A stretch of 64,000 bases of DNA from Streptomyces sp. Ru72 (GCF_002920635.1 NZ_PQSR01000008.1:80681-144680), one strand, 5' to 3'. Shown: positions 10,289 to 20,116, counted from the stretch's first letter. Program-made: numbers and translations. Notes: generated from the sequence alone by a model not told the origin.

Positions 10289-11098
10289 ATGCCCGCCCCC
10301 AGCCCGTCCGCGTCCAGGGTGGCCGTGATCACCGGATCCGACTCCGGTATCGGCCGCGCCACCGCCGTCCGCCTGGCCGAGGCGGGGATGGACATCGGCA
10401 TCACCTGGCACAGCGACCAGAAAGGCGCCGAGCAGACCGCCGAGGAGGTCCGCGGGACGGGGCGGCGGGCCGCCGTGGCCCAGGTGGACCTCACCCGGCT
10501 TCCCGAGGCCGCGGACAGGGTCGACGCACTGTGCGAGGAGCTCGGCCGCATCGACGTCCTGGTCAACAACGCCGGTACGGGCACCATGACCCCGTTCCTG
10601 GACCTGGGCCTCGACGACGTGCGCCAGGTCCTGGACGTCGACCTGCTCGGCCCGTTCCTGTGCGGTCAGCGCGCGGCACGCAGGATGATCCGGCAGGGCG
10701 ACGGCGGCCGGATCGTCAACGTGACCTCCGTGCACGAGCACCAGCCGCGGGTGGGGGCGGCCCCGTACTGCGCGGCCAAGGGCGGTCTCGGGCTGCTCAC
10801 CCAGGTCATGGCCCTGGAGCTGGCCGAGCACGGCATCACCGTCAACGCGGTGGCGCCCGGCGAGATCGCCACGCCCATGACCGGGCAGGAGGACACGGAC
10901 GTGCGCACCGAGCGCCGCCCCGGCGTTCCGCTGGGGCGCCCGGGCGACGCCCGCGAGGTCGCGGCCGTGATCGCCTTCCTCGCCGGCCCCGACGCGTCCT
11001 ACGTCACCGGGGCCTCCTGGAGCGTGGACGGCGGGATGCTGCGGATGGGGCCGATGGCCGGCTCGCACATGGCCGGGGACGACTGGCGGCGCCCGTGA
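10289..11098 (+). CDS. Classical SDR family oxidoreductase
   Basis: 269 residues. It has the SDR hallmarks in order: TGSDSGIGRA cofactor loop (residues ~13-22), NNAG (~91-94), catalytic Ser in NVTSVHEH (~146), Tyr-Cys-Ala-Ala-Lys (YCAAK, ~159-163) and the C-terminal YVTGASWSVDGG characteristic of FabG-like and glucose-dehydrogenase-like members. GGGAGG stands six bases before ATG. Likely an NADP(H)-dependent alcohol/ketone reductase; the true substrate is not predictable. It converges on the sugar-transporter gene. Confidence 0.88.
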   Translation: MPAPSPSASRVAVITGSDSGIGRATAVRLAEAGMDIGITWHSDQKGAEQTAEEVRGTGRRAAVAQVDLTRLPEAADRVDALCEELGRIDVLVNNAGTGTMTPFLDLGLDDVRQVLDVDLLGPFLCGQRAARRMIRQGDGGRIVNVTSVHEHQPRVGAAPYCAAKGGLGLLTQVMALELAEHGITVNAVAPGEIATPMTGQEDTDVRTERRPGVPLGRPGDAREVAAVIAFLAGPDASYVTGASWSVDGGMLRMGPMAGSHMAGDDWRRP

Positions 11099-11113
11099 AG
11101 GGAGGGGACGGGC

Positions 11114-12379
11114 TCAGTCCACCCCGCGAATCCGGCCCACCAGCGCCGCCCCCGCCATCCCGACCAGCGCCGCCACCACGTACAGGACCCGGTACCCGCC
11201 GAGGTGGGTGACGATGGGTGCCGCCAGCGCGGGGGCCGCGACCTGGGGCAGGGCGTTGGCGACGTTGATGACCCCAAGGTCCTTGCCCCTGTCCAGGGCC
11301 TTCGGCAGGACATCCGTCATCAGGGCGAAGTCCACCGACGTGAACACCCCGAAGCCGACGCCGAGCACCGCCGCCGCCACGATCGCCCCGGGCCACGTCT
11401 GCCAGACCGACAGGGCGGCCGTCGCCACCGCCATCAGCACCCCGGACCAGATCACGAACGGCTTGCGGCGGCCCACCCGGTCCGACCAGACCCCGCCGAC
11501 CACCACCGTCGCCAGCAGCGTCACCCCGTTCACCGCCGTGAGGATCAGGACGCCCTGGTCCGGGTCCTGGTAATGGAGGCGGTCCCGCAGGTAGTAGAGC
11601 AGGTACAGCAGGACCAGGGCGTTGCTGAGGTTGATCAGGAAGCGGGTCAGCCAGGCCCAGCCCAGATCCGGGTGGCGGCGAGGGCTCAGCCAGAAGCCGG
11701 CCAGAAAGCCCCGCCAGGACCAGGGCGGCCGGGCCGCCACGGGTAGCCGCAGGTCCCGGTGGCCGAGCACGTACGGCAGGACGCCCGCCCCCGTGAACAC
11801 CGCGCACGCGGCATAGCCCGCCCCGATGCCCCCGGCCACCGTGGCCAGGCCGGTGCCGCCGACCACGCCGAGGATCTGCGCCGCCCCCAGCCAGCCGCCC
11901 ACCGAACCCCGCTGCGGCCGGGGCACCCGGTCCGGCACCGCCGCCGTCACCGCCGCGAAGGCCGCGTTCAGCGTCAGCTGCACCAGGCACCAGCCGAGCG
12001 CCATGGTCCAGGGACCGCCCGCGCCCGCGAGCAGCAGCAGCGAGAGCGCGCCGCCCGCGGTACCGGCCACGATCCACGGCGTGCGGCGGCCCCAGCGCGC
12101 CGTCGTGCGGTCCGACAGCGCCCCGAAGACCGGGTTGGAGACCAGCGACACCACAGCGCCCGCGCCCGTCACCCAGGCCAGCATCGACTCCTTGGACAGT
12201 GCGGAGCCGGGCGCGAAGTCCTTCGCCTGGGAGGCCAGCAGGATCTGCAACGGGCCGTACCAGCCGACCCAGATCGCCCCGTTGGCCAGCGACAGGGCGG
12301 AGGTCCAGGCCCGGCCGACACGTTCGACGGGCTCGGCGAGGGCGTCGACGGCGGGCAGGGCCCGGTCGGCCGTCGTCAT
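11114..12379 (-). CDS. MFS transporter linked to beta-glucosidase
   Basis: 421 residues with about 11-12 hydrophobic helices and the MFS loop GALSDRTTARWGRRTPWIV between helices 2 and 3, repeated as GGVWSDRVGRRKPFV between helices 8 and 9. Its ATG overlaps the stop of the upstream GH1 gene by four bases (ATGA), so the two form one translationally coupled operon. The pairing implies uptake of a beta-glucoside or disaccharide hydrolysed inside the cell, or export of its product; direction and substrate are inference. Confidence 0.85.
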   Translation of the reverse strand: MTTADRALPAVDALAEPVERVGRAWTSALSLANGAIWVGWYGPLQILLASQAKDFAPGSALSKESMLAWVTGAGAVVSLVSNPVFGALSDRTTARWGRRTPWIVAGTAGGALSLLLLAGAGGPWTMALGWCLVQLTLNAAFAAVTAAVPDRVPRPQRGSVGGWLGAAQILGVVGGTGLATVAGGIGAGYAACAVFTGAGVLPYVLGHRDLRLPVAARPPWSWRGFLAGFWLSPRRHPDLGWAWLTRFLINLSNALVLLYLLYYLRDRLHYQDPDQGVLILTAVNGVTLLATVVVGGVWSDRVGRRKPFVIWSGVLMAVATAALSVWQTWPGAIVAAAVLGVGFGVFTSVDFALMTDVLPKALDRGKDLGVINVANALPQVAAPALAAPIVTHLGGYRVLYVVAALVGMAGAALVGRIRGVD

Positions 12380-13698
12380 CCCCGCGCCCGCAGAAGGTCC
12401 CGGAGCCAGCCGTACGACGCCTTCGGGGTCCTCTCCAGCGTCTTGTAGTCCACGTGCACCAGCCCGAACCGGCGCGCGTACCCCTCGGCCCACTCGAAGT
12501 TGTCCAGCAGCGACCAGACGAAGTAGCCCCGCACGTCGACACCGGCCTCCAGCGCCCGGTGCAGGGCCCGGATGTGCCCGTCCAGGTAGGCGATGCGCTC
12601 CTGATCGTCGACGCCCTCGTAGGAGCAGCCGTTCTCGGTGATGACCACGGGCGGCAGCCGGTCGCCGTAGCGTGCGCGAAAGCCGGTCAGCAGCTCGGTG
12701 AGCGCCTCGGGGACCACCGGCCAGCCGAAGTCGGTGACCGGGTGGCCCTCGATCTCCCGGACGGAGAACGGCAGTCCGGCGGGCAGTGTCAGGCCGCCGA
12801 ACTCGATCTCCGCGCCCTTCGGGGCGCCCACCCGTGTAGGGGCGTAGTAGTTGATCCCGTACCAGTCGACCGGCTCCGCGATCACCTTCAGGTCGCAGTG
12901 CACGTCGCCCGGCATCAACTCGCCTATTCCGTCGGGGTAGCGGCCGAGCAGCAGCGGGTCGGAGAACAACCGGTTCAGCAGGACGTCGTAGAACTCCGCC
13001 GCCTCCACGTCCTCCTGTTCCCCGGACGCCGGCCACGTCGGGCCGTGGGAGTTGGCGATCCCGATGTCCGTCATCCCGGCCGCGCGCAGCGCCCGTACGG
13101 CCAGGCCGTGGGCCAGCAACTGGTGGTGGGCCACCGGCAGGGCGTCGAACATCAGCTGCCTGCCGGGGGCGTGCGCCCCCAGGGCGTGGCCCAGCAGCGT
13201 GTGCTCGGCGGGTTCGTTGAGCGTGATCCACTTGTGCACGCGGTCGCCGAGACGGCCGGCCACCACCGACACGTACTCGGCGAAACGCGACGCCGTGTCC
13301 CTCTGGAGCCAGTCCAGCGTGACCGGCAGGTCCCAGTGGAAGAGGGTCGCGACCGGGCGTACGCCCGCCGCGCACAGCTCGTCGACCAGGCGGTCGTAGA
13401 AGTCGAGGCCGCCAGGGGTGTTCACCCGGGGCCAGGAGACGGAGAAGCGGTACGCGTCCACGCCCAGACCGGCCAGCAGCGCCACGTCCTCGCGGTAGCG
13501 GTGGTAGTGGTCGCAGGCCACCTCCGCGGTCGAGCCGTCCTTCACCCGGCCGGGCTCGGCGGTGAAGGCGTCCCACACCGAGGGCTCGCGCTCGTCGGCC
13601 GCCCCCTCGATCTGGTGGGCCGAGGTGGACACGCCCCACAGGAAGCCGGGCGGGAACTGAGGTATCGGGTCCGTCGCCATGCGCTCGTCTGTCGCCAT
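12376..13698 (-). CDS. GH1 family beta-glucosidase
   Basis: 440-residue retaining glycosidase (GH1 (beta/alpha)8 barrel). The acid/base glutamate is in WITLNEP (about residue 158) and the nucleophile in VITENG (about residue 350); N-terminal FPPGFLWGVSTSAHQIEGA is the family signature. No signal peptide, so it acts on imported beta-glucosides. ATG 13698 or the ATG six codons later are the likely starts; the longer TTG frame to 13734 would place the promoter palindrome inside the coding region and is rejected. First gene of the GH1-MFS operon. Confidence 0.93.
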   Translation of the reverse strand: MATDERMATDPIPQFPPGFLWGVSTSAHQIEGAADEREPSVWDAFTAEPGRVKDGSTAEVACDHYHRYREDVALLAGLGVDAYRFSVSWPRVNTPGGLDFYDRLVDELCAAGVRPVATLFHWDLPVTLDWLQRDTASRFAEYVSVVAGRLGDRVHKWITLNEPAEHTLLGHALGAHAPGRQLMFDALPVAHHQLLAHGLAVRALRAAGMTDIGIANSHGPTWPASGEQEDVEAAEFYDVLLNRLFSDPLLLGRYPDGIGELMPGDVHCDLKVIAEPVDWYGINYYAPTRVGAPKGAEIEFGGLTLPAGLPFSVREIEGHPVTDFGWPVVPEALTELLTGFRARYGDRLPPVVITENGCSYEGVDDQERIAYLDGHIRALHRALEAGVDVRGYFVWSLLDNFEWAEGYARRFGLVHVDYKTLERTPKASYGWLRDLLRARG

Positions 13699-13711
13699 GC
13701 GCGGATCATCC

Positions 13712-13731
13712 TTACCGTCGGTAACAGAAGT
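13712..13731 (-). promoter_or_regulatory. Palindromic operator and -35 upstream of the GH1-MFS operon
   Basis: A 13-bp palindrome TTACCGtCGGTAA (13712-13724) lies immediately downstream of a TTGACT -35-like hexamer on the minus strand, i.e. in the expected spacer/-10 region. This is the geometry of a repressor operator. No regulator is encoded adjacent, so the repressor would act in trans. Confidence 0.5.
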
Positions 13732-13755
13732 CAACGGGCAGGCGGGAACAAGCAG

Positions 13756-14022
13756 TCAGGCCCCTTCCTCGAGCACCCGCGAGACCAGCTGCCGCTGCTC
13801 CTCGGTCAGCCGGGGATCGGCGGCGTACACCGTCCTGCCGTCCACGGTGATCTGGTAGCCGAAACCGTCGGGAACCCCCGCGGGGGGCGTGCCCTGGCCG
13901 GCCGCGAGCGCGCGCTCGGCCAGGTCATGCCACTCGGGTGCGTCGGGCCGCCCCGAGGTGTCCACCTCGGCCTGCCGCTCGATACCCGCGAAACCGCCCG
14001 TGCGCCTGACGTGAATACGCAT
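13756..14022 (-). CDS. Emfourin-like inhibitor of the adjacent M4 protease
   Basis: An 88-residue protein beginning MRIHVRRTGGFAGIERQAEVD, the characteristic N-terminus of emfourins (protealysin inhibitors), with a C-terminal TVYAADPRLTEEQRQLVSRV typical of actinobacterial members. Emfourins are cytosolic tight-binding inhibitors of protealysin-like M4 proteases, encoded beside them. It lies 21 bp downstream of the M4 gene on the same strand and is almost certainly cotranscribed, so enzyme and inhibitor are made together. No good Shine-Dalgarno is visible; reinitiation after the protease is possible. Confidence 0.85.
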   Translation of the reverse strand: MRIHVRRTGGFAGIERQAEVDTSGRPDAPEWHDLAERALAAGQGTPPAGVPDGFGYQITVDGRTVYAADPRLTEEQRQLVSRVLEEGA

Positions 14023-14043
14023 GGGTGTCTGTGTAGTACAGAT

Positions 14044-15114
14044 CTACGCGGTCGGCACCCCCACCTCCTCCCAGGCCTTGAGCACCGCCTCCTGTTCCTG
14101 GCCGGTGGCGCCGTAGCGGGACTTGGCGGCCGCCGCGGTCAGCTTCGCGAACTCCGCGAAGGTCGCGTCCTGCTGGAGTTCGCCGCCGGTGAGCACGTCG
14201 TACCAGATCTGCCCGGCCCGCTCCCAGGCATGTCCACCGAGCGCGGTGGCGACCAGGTAGAAGGCGTGGTTGGGGATGCCGGAGTTGATGTGCACGCCGC
14301 CGTTGTCCTGGCTGGTCCTCACGTACCCGGCCATGGTCGCGGGTTGCGGGTCCTTGCCGAGCGCCGGGTCGTCGTACGCGGTGCCCGGCGCCTTCATGGA
14401 GCGCAGCGCCGTGCCGTTCACGTGCGGGGCGAGGAGTCCGGCGCCGATCAGCCAGTCGGCCCGGTCGGCGGTCTGGCCGAGGGTGTACTGCTTGATCAGC
14501 GAGCCGAAGACGTCCGAGACCGACTCGTTGAGGGCACCCGACTGGCCGAAGTAGGCCAGGTTCGCCGTGTACTGGGTGACGCCGTGGGTGAGTTCGTGCC
14601 CGATGACGTCCACCGGGAGGGTGAAGTCGAGGAAGACCCTGCCGTCCCCGTCGCCGAACACCATCTGCTCGCCGTTCCAGAAGGCGTTGTCGTAGTCCTC
14701 GCCGAAGTGCACGCTGGCGTCCAGCGGGAGGCCCTTGCCGTCGATGGAGTCGCGGCCGTACACCGTCCGGTACAGCTCGAAGGTGGCGCCGAGGCCCGCG
14801 TAGGCCCGGTTGACGGTGGCGTCCCTGCCGGGCTCGTCTCCCTCGCCGCGGACTTTCTTCCCCGGCAGCGTCTGGCGGTGCCCGGCGTCGTAGATGGTGC
14901 GGTGCGGCTGGGCGGCGGTGTCCTGGGGCGGGGCCGCCGTGGGTGCGCCGATGACCGTCGTCAGCCGGCGGCGGGTGCGCTCGAGGGCGTCGCGCTCCAG
15001 GGTGCGGCGCGCGGGAGTGGCGAGCGCGGTGTCCTCGTGCTGGGCGAGCTTGTCGAGGACATGCGGTGGAACGATGGTACAGAAGACGGGCCCGTGGCCC
15101 CCGTGACTGGTCAT
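14044..15114 (-). CDS. Protealysin-like M4 family metallopeptidase
   Basis: 356 residues. Zinc site HELTHGVTQ (HEXXH, about residue 172) followed by NESVSDVFG, whose Glu is the third ligand; conserved M4 C-terminal half with GVHINSGIPNHAFY. It lacks a signal peptide and has a short N-terminal propeptide (FCTIVPPHVLDKLA) like protealysin, not the large secreted thermolysin-type propeptide, so it is probably cytosolic or exported by an unusual route. Start at the second Met (15114), the family-typical N-terminus. Followed by its emfourin-type inhibitor. Confidence 0.92.
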   Translation of the reverse strand: MTSHGGHGPVFCTIVPPHVLDKLAQHEDTALATPARRTLERDALERTRRRLTTVIGAPTAAPPQDTAAQPHRTIYDAGHRQTLPGKKVRGEGDEPGRDATVNRAYAGLGATFELYRTVYGRDSIDGKGLPLDASVHFGEDYDNAFWNGEQMVFGDGDGRVFLDFTLPVDVIGHELTHGVTQYTANLAYFGQSGALNESVSDVFGSLIKQYTLGQTADRADWLIGAGLLAPHVNGTALRSMKAPGTAYDDPALGKDPQPATMAGYVRTSQDNGGVHINSGIPNHAFYLVATALGGHAWERAGQIWYDVLTGGELQQDATFAEFAKLTAAAAKSRYGATGQEQEAVLKAWEEVGVPTA

Positions 15115-15394
15115 GCACGGCACCATTGCACTGAGTCACCACCCTGTCACCCCCCGCAACCATGATTGGTGAAAAGGCGGATACGGAGCGATGCGTTCCG
15201 GGACGAAGTGGTATGGGTCTCCGCGCCTGATGTCACCGTCGCGACCCGCGGTGACGTCACCCGAGCGGCGGTGCAAGACCGCAAGGAAAAGCCCTACGGC
15301 TCTGTCAGCCCCGCGTCGTACTCTTGAAGTCGCGAGGCCGCCGTCAGTCGCGCGGCCGTACCGAGGAGGAATCGCAGGCCTACAGAGCCGGCCC

Positions 15395-16465
15395 ATGACT
15401 CAGACACCCACAGCTCACACCCCCGCGCAGGGGCAGGCGAGTGCACAGATCACCGTCCCCGCCCAGCACCCGATGGTGATGGTGCTGGGTTCCGGCGACT
15501 CCCTGCTGCGCGTGATCGAGACGGCCTTCCCCGGGGTCGACATCCATGTCCGGGGCAACGAGATCAGCGCGGTCGGCGACGCGACGGAGGTCGCCCTGAT
15601 CCAGCGCCTGTTCGCCGAGATGATGCTGGTGCTCCGCACCGGGCAGCCGATGACGGAGGACGCAGTGGAACGCTCGATCGCCATGCTCCGGGCGGGCGAG
15701 AACGGCGAGGGCGCGCAGGAGACCCCGGCGCAGGTGCTGACGCAGAACATCCTGTCGTCACGCGGCCGCACGATCCGCCCGAAGACGCTCAACCAGAAGC
15801 GGTACGTGGACGCGATCGACAAGCACACGATCGTCTTCGGCATCGGGCCCGCGGGTACGGGCAAGACCTACCTCGCCATGGCGAAGGCGGTGCAGGCCCT
15901 GCAGTCCAAGCAGGTCAACCGCATCATCCTGACCCGCCCCGCGGTGGAGGCGGGCGAGCGCCTCGGCTTCCTGCCCGGCACCCTCTACGAGAAGATCGAC
16001 CCCTACCTGCGCCCGCTGTACGACGCGCTGCACGACATGCTCGACCCCGACTCGATCCCCCGGCTGATGGCGGCGGGCACGATCGAGGTCGCCCCGCTCG
16101 CGTACATGCGCGGTCGCACGCTCAACGACGCCTTCATCATCCTGGACGAGGCCCAGAACACGAGCCCCGAGCAGATGAAGATGTTCCTCACCCGCCTCGG
16201 CTTCGACTCGAAGATCGTGATCACGGGTGACGTCACCCAGGTCGACCTCCCGGACGGCACCAAGAGCGGTCTGCGCCAGGTCCAGGAGATCCTGGAGGGC
16301 GTCGAGGACGTCCACTTCTCCCGGCTGTCGTCGCACGATGTCGTACGGCACAAGCTGGTCGGCCGTATCGTCGACGCGTACGAGCAGTACGACAGCAGGC
16401 ACGGCACCCAGAACGGCGCGCACAAGGGGCAGAGCCGGGGCAAGGCCGGGCACAAGGGGAAGTAG
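15395..16465 (+). CDS. phoH: PhoH family protein
   Basis: 356-residue P-loop NTPase. Walker A GPAGTGKT (about residues 152-159) and Walker [10 protein letters not shown] (about 247-255) belong to the PhoH superfamily-1-like ATPase domain; the N-terminal ~110 residues hold a KH-like region ([15 protein letters not shown]). PhoH is often encoded with ybeY, and a role in RNA processing is inferred from that linkage. ATG 15395 (MTQTPTAH) is the family start; the nearest GAGGAGGA lies about 24 nt upstream, too far for normal pairing. Followed by ybeY after 14 bp. The 280 bp upstream contain no gene. Confidence 0.93.
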   Translation: MTQTPTAHTPAQGQASAQITVPAQHPMVMVLGSGDSLLRVIETAFPGVDIHVRGNEISAVGDATEVALIQRLFAEMMLVLRTGQPMTEDAVERSIAMLRAGENGEGAQETPAQVLTQNILSSRGRTIRPKTLNQKRYVDAIDKHTIVFGIGPAGTGKTYLAMAKAVQALQSKQVNRIILTRPAVEAGERLGFLPGTLYEKIDPYLRPLYDALHDMLDPDSIPRLMAAGTIEVAPLAYMRGRTLNDAFIILDEAQNTSPEQMKMFLTRLGFDSKIVITGDVTQVDLPDGTKSGLRQVQEILEGVEDVHFSRLSSHDVVRHKLVGRIVDAYEQYDSRHGTQNGAHKGQSRGKAGHKGK

Positions 16466-16479
16466 AGACCGAGCACCAC

Positions 16480-16977
16480 ATGTCGATCGACGTCAACAAC
16501 GAGTCCGGAACCGAGGTCGACGAGCAGGCGATCCTCGACATCGCCCGCTACGCGCTCGCGCGGATGCGCATCCACCCGCTCTCCGAGCTCTCGGTGATCG
16601 TCGTGGACGCCGACGCCATGGAGCAGCTGCACGTGCAGTGGATGGACCTGCCGGGGCCCACGGACGTCATGTCCTTCCCGATGGACGAGCTGCGGCCGCC
16701 GTCCAAGGACGACGACGAGCCCCCGCAGGGCCTGCTCGGCGACATCGTGCTGTGCCCCGAGGTCGCCGCCAAGCAGGGCGCCGAGGCCCCGACGCAGCAC
16801 TCCATGGACGAGGAGCTGCAACTGCTGACCGTCCACGGGGTGCTGCACCTGCTGGGCTACGACCACGAGGAACCGGACGAGAAGGCCGAGATGTTCGGTC
16901 TGCAGGCCGCCATCGTGGACGGCTGGCGCGCGGAGAGGGGCCTGACCGGCCCGTCCCCGGCCCCCACCGTGTCATGA
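16480..16977 (+). CDS. ybeY: Endoribonuclease YbeY (rRNA maturation)
   Basis: 165-residue metal-dependent endoribonuclease for 16S rRNA 3'-end maturation and ribosome quality control. The UPF0054 zinc motif [16 protein letters not shown] (H-X3-H-X5-H, about residues 121-136) is intact. It sits in the conserved phoH-ybeY-hemolysin order; its stop overlaps the next ATG by four bases (ATGA). Confidence 0.96.
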   Translation: MSIDVNNESGTEVDEQAILDIARYALARMRIHPLSELSVIVVDADAMEQLHVQWMDLPGPTDVMSFPMDELRPPSKDDDEPPQGLLGDIVLCPEVAAKQGAEAPTQHSMDEELQLLTVHGVLHLLGYDHEEPDEKAEMFGLQAAIVDGWRAERGLTGPSPAPTVS

Positions 16978-18284
16978 GCCCCCAGATCGTCGTCGGCGCG
17001 ATCGCCCTGGTCGTCGTCGCCTGGCTCGCCGCCTGCGCGGAGGCGGGCCTGGCGCGCGTCTCCAGCTTCCGCGCCGAGGAGGCCGTCAGGGCGGGCCGGC
17101 GCGGCAGCGCCAAGCTCGCCCAGGTCGCCGAGGACCCAACCCGCTATCTGAACGTGGCGCTGCTGGTCCGGGTCGCCTGCGAGATGGCCGCCGCCGCGCT
17201 GGTCACCTACGCCTGCCTGAAGGAGCTCCCCGGGACCGCCGAGGCCCTGCTGGTGGCGATCGCGGTCATGGTGCTGGTGTCGTACGTCGCCGTGGGTGTG
17301 TCCCCGCGCACGATCGGCCGCCAGCACCCGCTGAACACGGCCACGGTGGCGGCGTACGTCCTGCTGCCGCTGGCCCGGATCATGGGCCCGATCCCGTCCC
17401 TCCTGATCCTCATCGGTAACGCGCTCACCCCTGGCAAGGGCTTCCGCCGCGGCCCGTTCGCCTCCGAGGCGGAGCTGCGCGCCCTCGTCGACCTCGCCGA
17501 GAAGGACTCCCTGATCGAGGCCGAGGAGCGCCGCATGGTGCACTCGGTGTTCGAGCTGGGCGACACCCTCGTGCGGGAGGTGATGGTGCCGAGGACGGAC
17601 CTGGTCACCATCGAGCGCTTCAAGACGATCCGCCAGGCCCTCACCCTCGCCCTGCGCTCCGGCTTCTCACGCATCCCGGTCACCGGGGAGAGCGAGGACG
17701 ACGTCGTCGGGATCGTGTACCTGAAAGACCTGGTCCGCAAGACGCACATCAGCCGGGACGCCGAGTCGGAGCTGGTGTCCACCGCCATGCGGCCGGCCGC
17801 CTTCGTGCCCGACACCAAGAACGCGGGCGACCTGCTGCGCGAGATGCAGAAGGAGCGCAACCACGTCGCCGTCGTCATCGACGAGTACGGCGGCACGGCC
17901 GGCATCGTCACCATCGAGGACATCCTCGAGGAGATCGTCGGCGAGATCACCGACGAGTACGACCGCGAGCTGCCGCCGGTGGAGGAGCTGGGCGACGACC
18001 GCTACCGGGTCACCGCCCGGCTGGACATCGGCGACCTGGGCGAGCTGTACGGGCTCGAGGCGTTCGACGACGAGGATGTGGAGACCGTCGGCGGTCTGCT
18101 CGCCAAGGCCCTCGGCCGGGTGCCCATCGCCGGGGCGTCGTCCGTGGTGGAGCTTCCGGACGGCCGGGAACTGCGCCTGACGGCGGAGGCCGCGGCGGGC
18201 CGCCGCAACAAGATCGTGACGGTGCTGGTGGAGCCGGTGCGCCCGGTGGATCCCGCCGAGGACGACGAGAAGAAGCCCGAGTGA
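16974..18284 (+). CDS. CNNM/HlyC/CorC-type membrane protein with CBS domains
   Basis: 436 residues. An N-terminal DUF21 membrane domain with about four helices (residues 1-140), a tandem CBS pair (about 190-320, including [14 protein letters not shown] and the signature [23 protein letters not shown]) and a C-terminal CorC/HlyC domain (about 335-420). Relatives are implicated in Mg2+/Co2+ homeostasis or efflux; 'hemolysin' is a historical label. Coupled to ybeY upstream and to the YjbR gene downstream (GTGA overlap), so the three make one transcript with phoH. Confidence 0.92.
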   Translation: MSPQIVVGAIALVVVAWLAACAEAGLARVSSFRAEEAVRAGRRGSAKLAQVAEDPTRYLNVALLVRVACEMAAAALVTYACLKELPGTAEALLVAIAVMVLVSYVAVGVSPRTIGRQHPLNTATVAAYVLLPLARIMGPIPSLLILIGNALTPGKGFRRGPFASEAELRALVDLAEKDSLIEAEERRMVHSVFELGDTLVREVMVPRTDLVTIERFKTIRQALTLALRSGFSRIPVTGESEDDVVGIVYLKDLVRKTHISRDAESELVSTAMRPAAFVPDTKNAGDLLREMQKERNHVAVVIDEYGGTAGIVTIEDILEEIVGEITDEYDRELPPVEELGDDRYRVTARLDIGDLGELYGLEAFDDEDVETVGGLLAKALGRVPIAGASSVVELPDGRELRLTAEAAAGRRNKIVTVLVEPVRPVDPAEDDEKKPE

Positions 18285-18640
18285 CGCCTCAGGAGCTGCG
18301 CGCCTTCTGTCTGTCGTTCAACGCGGCGGTGGAGGACTTCCCGTTCAACCCGGAGACCTCGGTCTTCAAGGTGCAGGGCAGGCTCTTCGCGCTGACGGCC
18401 CTTCAGGCGCGGCCCCTGAAGGTCAACCTCAAGTGCGACCCGGACGACGCGGTGCGCCTCCGCCGCGACTACGAGGGCCTGATCGTCCCCGGCTGGCACA
18501 TGAACAAGCGCCACTGGAACACGGTCACGGTCGACGGCGGGCTCCCGGACCGCCTGGTCCGGGAGCTCGTCGAGGACTCGTACGACCTGGTCGTCGCCGG
18601 CCTACCGCGCGCCGACCGCCTCCGCCTCGACCGGCCCTGA
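18281..18640 (+). CDS. MmcQ/YjbR family protein
   Basis: 119 residues with the MmcQ/YjbR fold: KVNLKCDPDDAVRLRRDYEG followed by VPGWHMNKRHWNTVTVDGG, the family core. It starts at a GTG overlapping the upstream stop (GTGA), so it is translated from the phoH-ybeY-CBS mRNA. Described as DNA-binding in E. coli annotations but without a defined role. Its last 39 bp overlap the convergent MFS gene tail to tail. Confidence 0.87.
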   Translation: MTPQELRAFCLSFNAAVEDFPFNPETSVFKVQGRLFALTALQARPLKVNLKCDPDDAVRLRRDYEGLIVPGWHMNKRHWNTVTVDGGLPDRLVRELVEDSYDLVVAGLPRADRLRLDRP

Positions 18641-20065
18641 GCCGCCCGCACGCCGGGTGCGCAGGCCCAGCGCCAGCAGCGCCGCCGTCGCCAGGACGAT
18701 CGCCGCGTCCAGCGCGATCACCGTGTGCAGGCCCGACAGCAGGTCCGTCGAGGTGGTGGCAAGGACACCGAGGATCGGGATGCCCACGGTGATGCCGACC
18801 TGCTGGGTGGAGGTGACCAGGCCGGTGGCCAGGCCCTGCTCCTCGTCGGGGACGCCCGAGGTGACGGTCAGGCCGTAGGAGATGATCGCGCCCAAGTGGC
18901 ACATGCTGGCCAGGGAGACGGCGGCCGTGGCGAGCCACACCGACCAGGCGTGGCTGTTCAGGCCCAGCAGGGCGGCGATCAGCGCGCCCTGCCCGGCGAG
19001 CGAGCCGACCAGCGTGCGGCGGGCGCCGAAGCGGCCGATGACCTTGGGGGCGTATGTGCCCGCCACCGCCGACAGGACCCCCTGGAAGCCGAAGACCAGA
19101 CCGGTCTCGAAGGCGGACAGACGCAGCACCTCTTGCAGGTAGAGGGTCAGCACGAAGATCACCGTCGACATCATCGAGAAGGTGACCAGGCCGCCCAGGT
19201 TGCCCCACGCCACCGTCCGGCGGCGCAGCATGGGCAGCGACACCAGGGGCTGCGCGGTGCGGGACTCGACCAGGGCGAACGCCGTCAGCAGCAGGGCGCC
19301 GACGACCAGCGTCGCGATGACGTCCGCACGCCCGAAGCCGTGGTCGGCGGCCGTCGAGAGGGCGTAGATCAAGGAGAGCAGGCCGCCGGTGACGGTGATC
19401 GCGCCGGGGACGTCCAGGCGCGGGCGGTCCGGGGTGCGGGACTCGGGCAGCAGGCCGGGCGCGAGCGGGAGCACGATCAGCGCGAAGACCGAGAGCAGAC
19501 CCATCGTGGAGCGCCAGCCGAGGGCGTCGGTGAGGACGCCGCCCGCGACCATGCCGACCGTGAAGCCCAGCGACAGCAGCGTGCCGGAGATGCCGAGGGC
19601 GCGGTCGCGGGCCGGGCCCTCGGGGAAGGTGGTGGTGAGCAGCGACATCCCGGTGGGCACGATCGCCGCCGCGCCTAGGCCCTGAAGGGCGCGGCCGGCC
19701 AGGAACGACGTCGGGTCCCAGGCGAACGTCGCGAGCAGCGAGGCGGCGCCGAACAGGGCGAGGCCGGTCAGGAACAGCCTGCGGCGCCCGTAGAGGTCGC
19801 CGATCCGGCCGAACAGGAGCAGGAAGCCACCGGACGGCAGGGCGAACGCGGTGACCGCCCACTGAAGGGCGGAACGGCTCATTCCCAGGTCGTCGCCGAG
19901 GACGGGGAGCGCCACGTTCAGGACGGAGAAGTCCAGCGCGACCATGAACTGGGCCGCGCACAGCACGAAGAGGACGAGTTTGTCGCGCGTCGACAGCCGG
20001 GGGTTGTCGAGCGGTTCGCGTGCGGGAGTGGTCGAAGCGGTGGAGGTGGTGGTGTCGATCGCCAT
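18602..20065 (-). CDS. DHA2-type MFS drug exporter
   Basis: 487 residues, predicted 14 transmembrane helices. It carries the MFS motif A GRIGDLYGRRRLFL after helix 2 and the antiporter motif C-like GFTVGMVAGGVLTDALGWRSTM at helix 5, typical of proton-coupled multidrug antiporters. ATG 20065 is preceded by GAGG at 9 nt. It is divergent from an MmyB-type XRE regulator over a 90-bp intergenic region containing a 17-bp palindrome, so drug- or metabolite-inducible repression is likely. Exported compound unknown. Confidence 0.9.
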   Translation of the reverse strand: MAIDTTTSTASTTPAREPLDNPRLSTRDKLVLFVLCAAQFMVALDFSVLNVALPVLGDDLGMSRSALQWAVTAFALPSGGFLLLFGRIGDLYGRRRLFLTGLALFGAASLLATFAWDPTSFLAGRALQGLGAAAIVPTGMSLLTTTFPEGPARDRALGISGTLLSLGFTVGMVAGGVLTDALGWRSTMGLLSVFALIVLPLAPGLLPESRTPDRPRLDVPGAITVTGGLLSLIYALSTAADHGFGRADVIATLVVGALLLTAFALVESRTAQPLVSLPMLRRRTVAWGNLGGLVTFSMMSTVIFVLTLYLQEVLRLSAFETGLVFGFQGVLSAVAGTYAPKVIGRFGARRTLVGSLAGQGALIAALLGLNSHAWSVWLATAAVSLASMCHLGAIISYGLTVTSGVPDEEQGLATGLVTSTQQVGITVGIPILGVLATTSTDLLSGLHTVIALDAAIVLATAALLALGLRTRRAGGSGPVEAEAVGAR

Positions 20066-20116
20066 GGGAAAGAGCCTCGTGCGACGGGAACATCCCTGGG
20101 GAGTCGGCACTTATGG

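Noticed and set aside
12199..15165. 988-codon plus-strand open frame
   Set aside because: Lies antisense to the MFS, GH1, emfourin and M4 genes, has no recognisable domain and biased low-complexity composition.
15250..15261. GGTGACGTCACC palindrome upstream of phoH
   Set aside because: Perfect 12-bp symmetry, but too short and common, and no promoter elements around it; not enough to call an operator.
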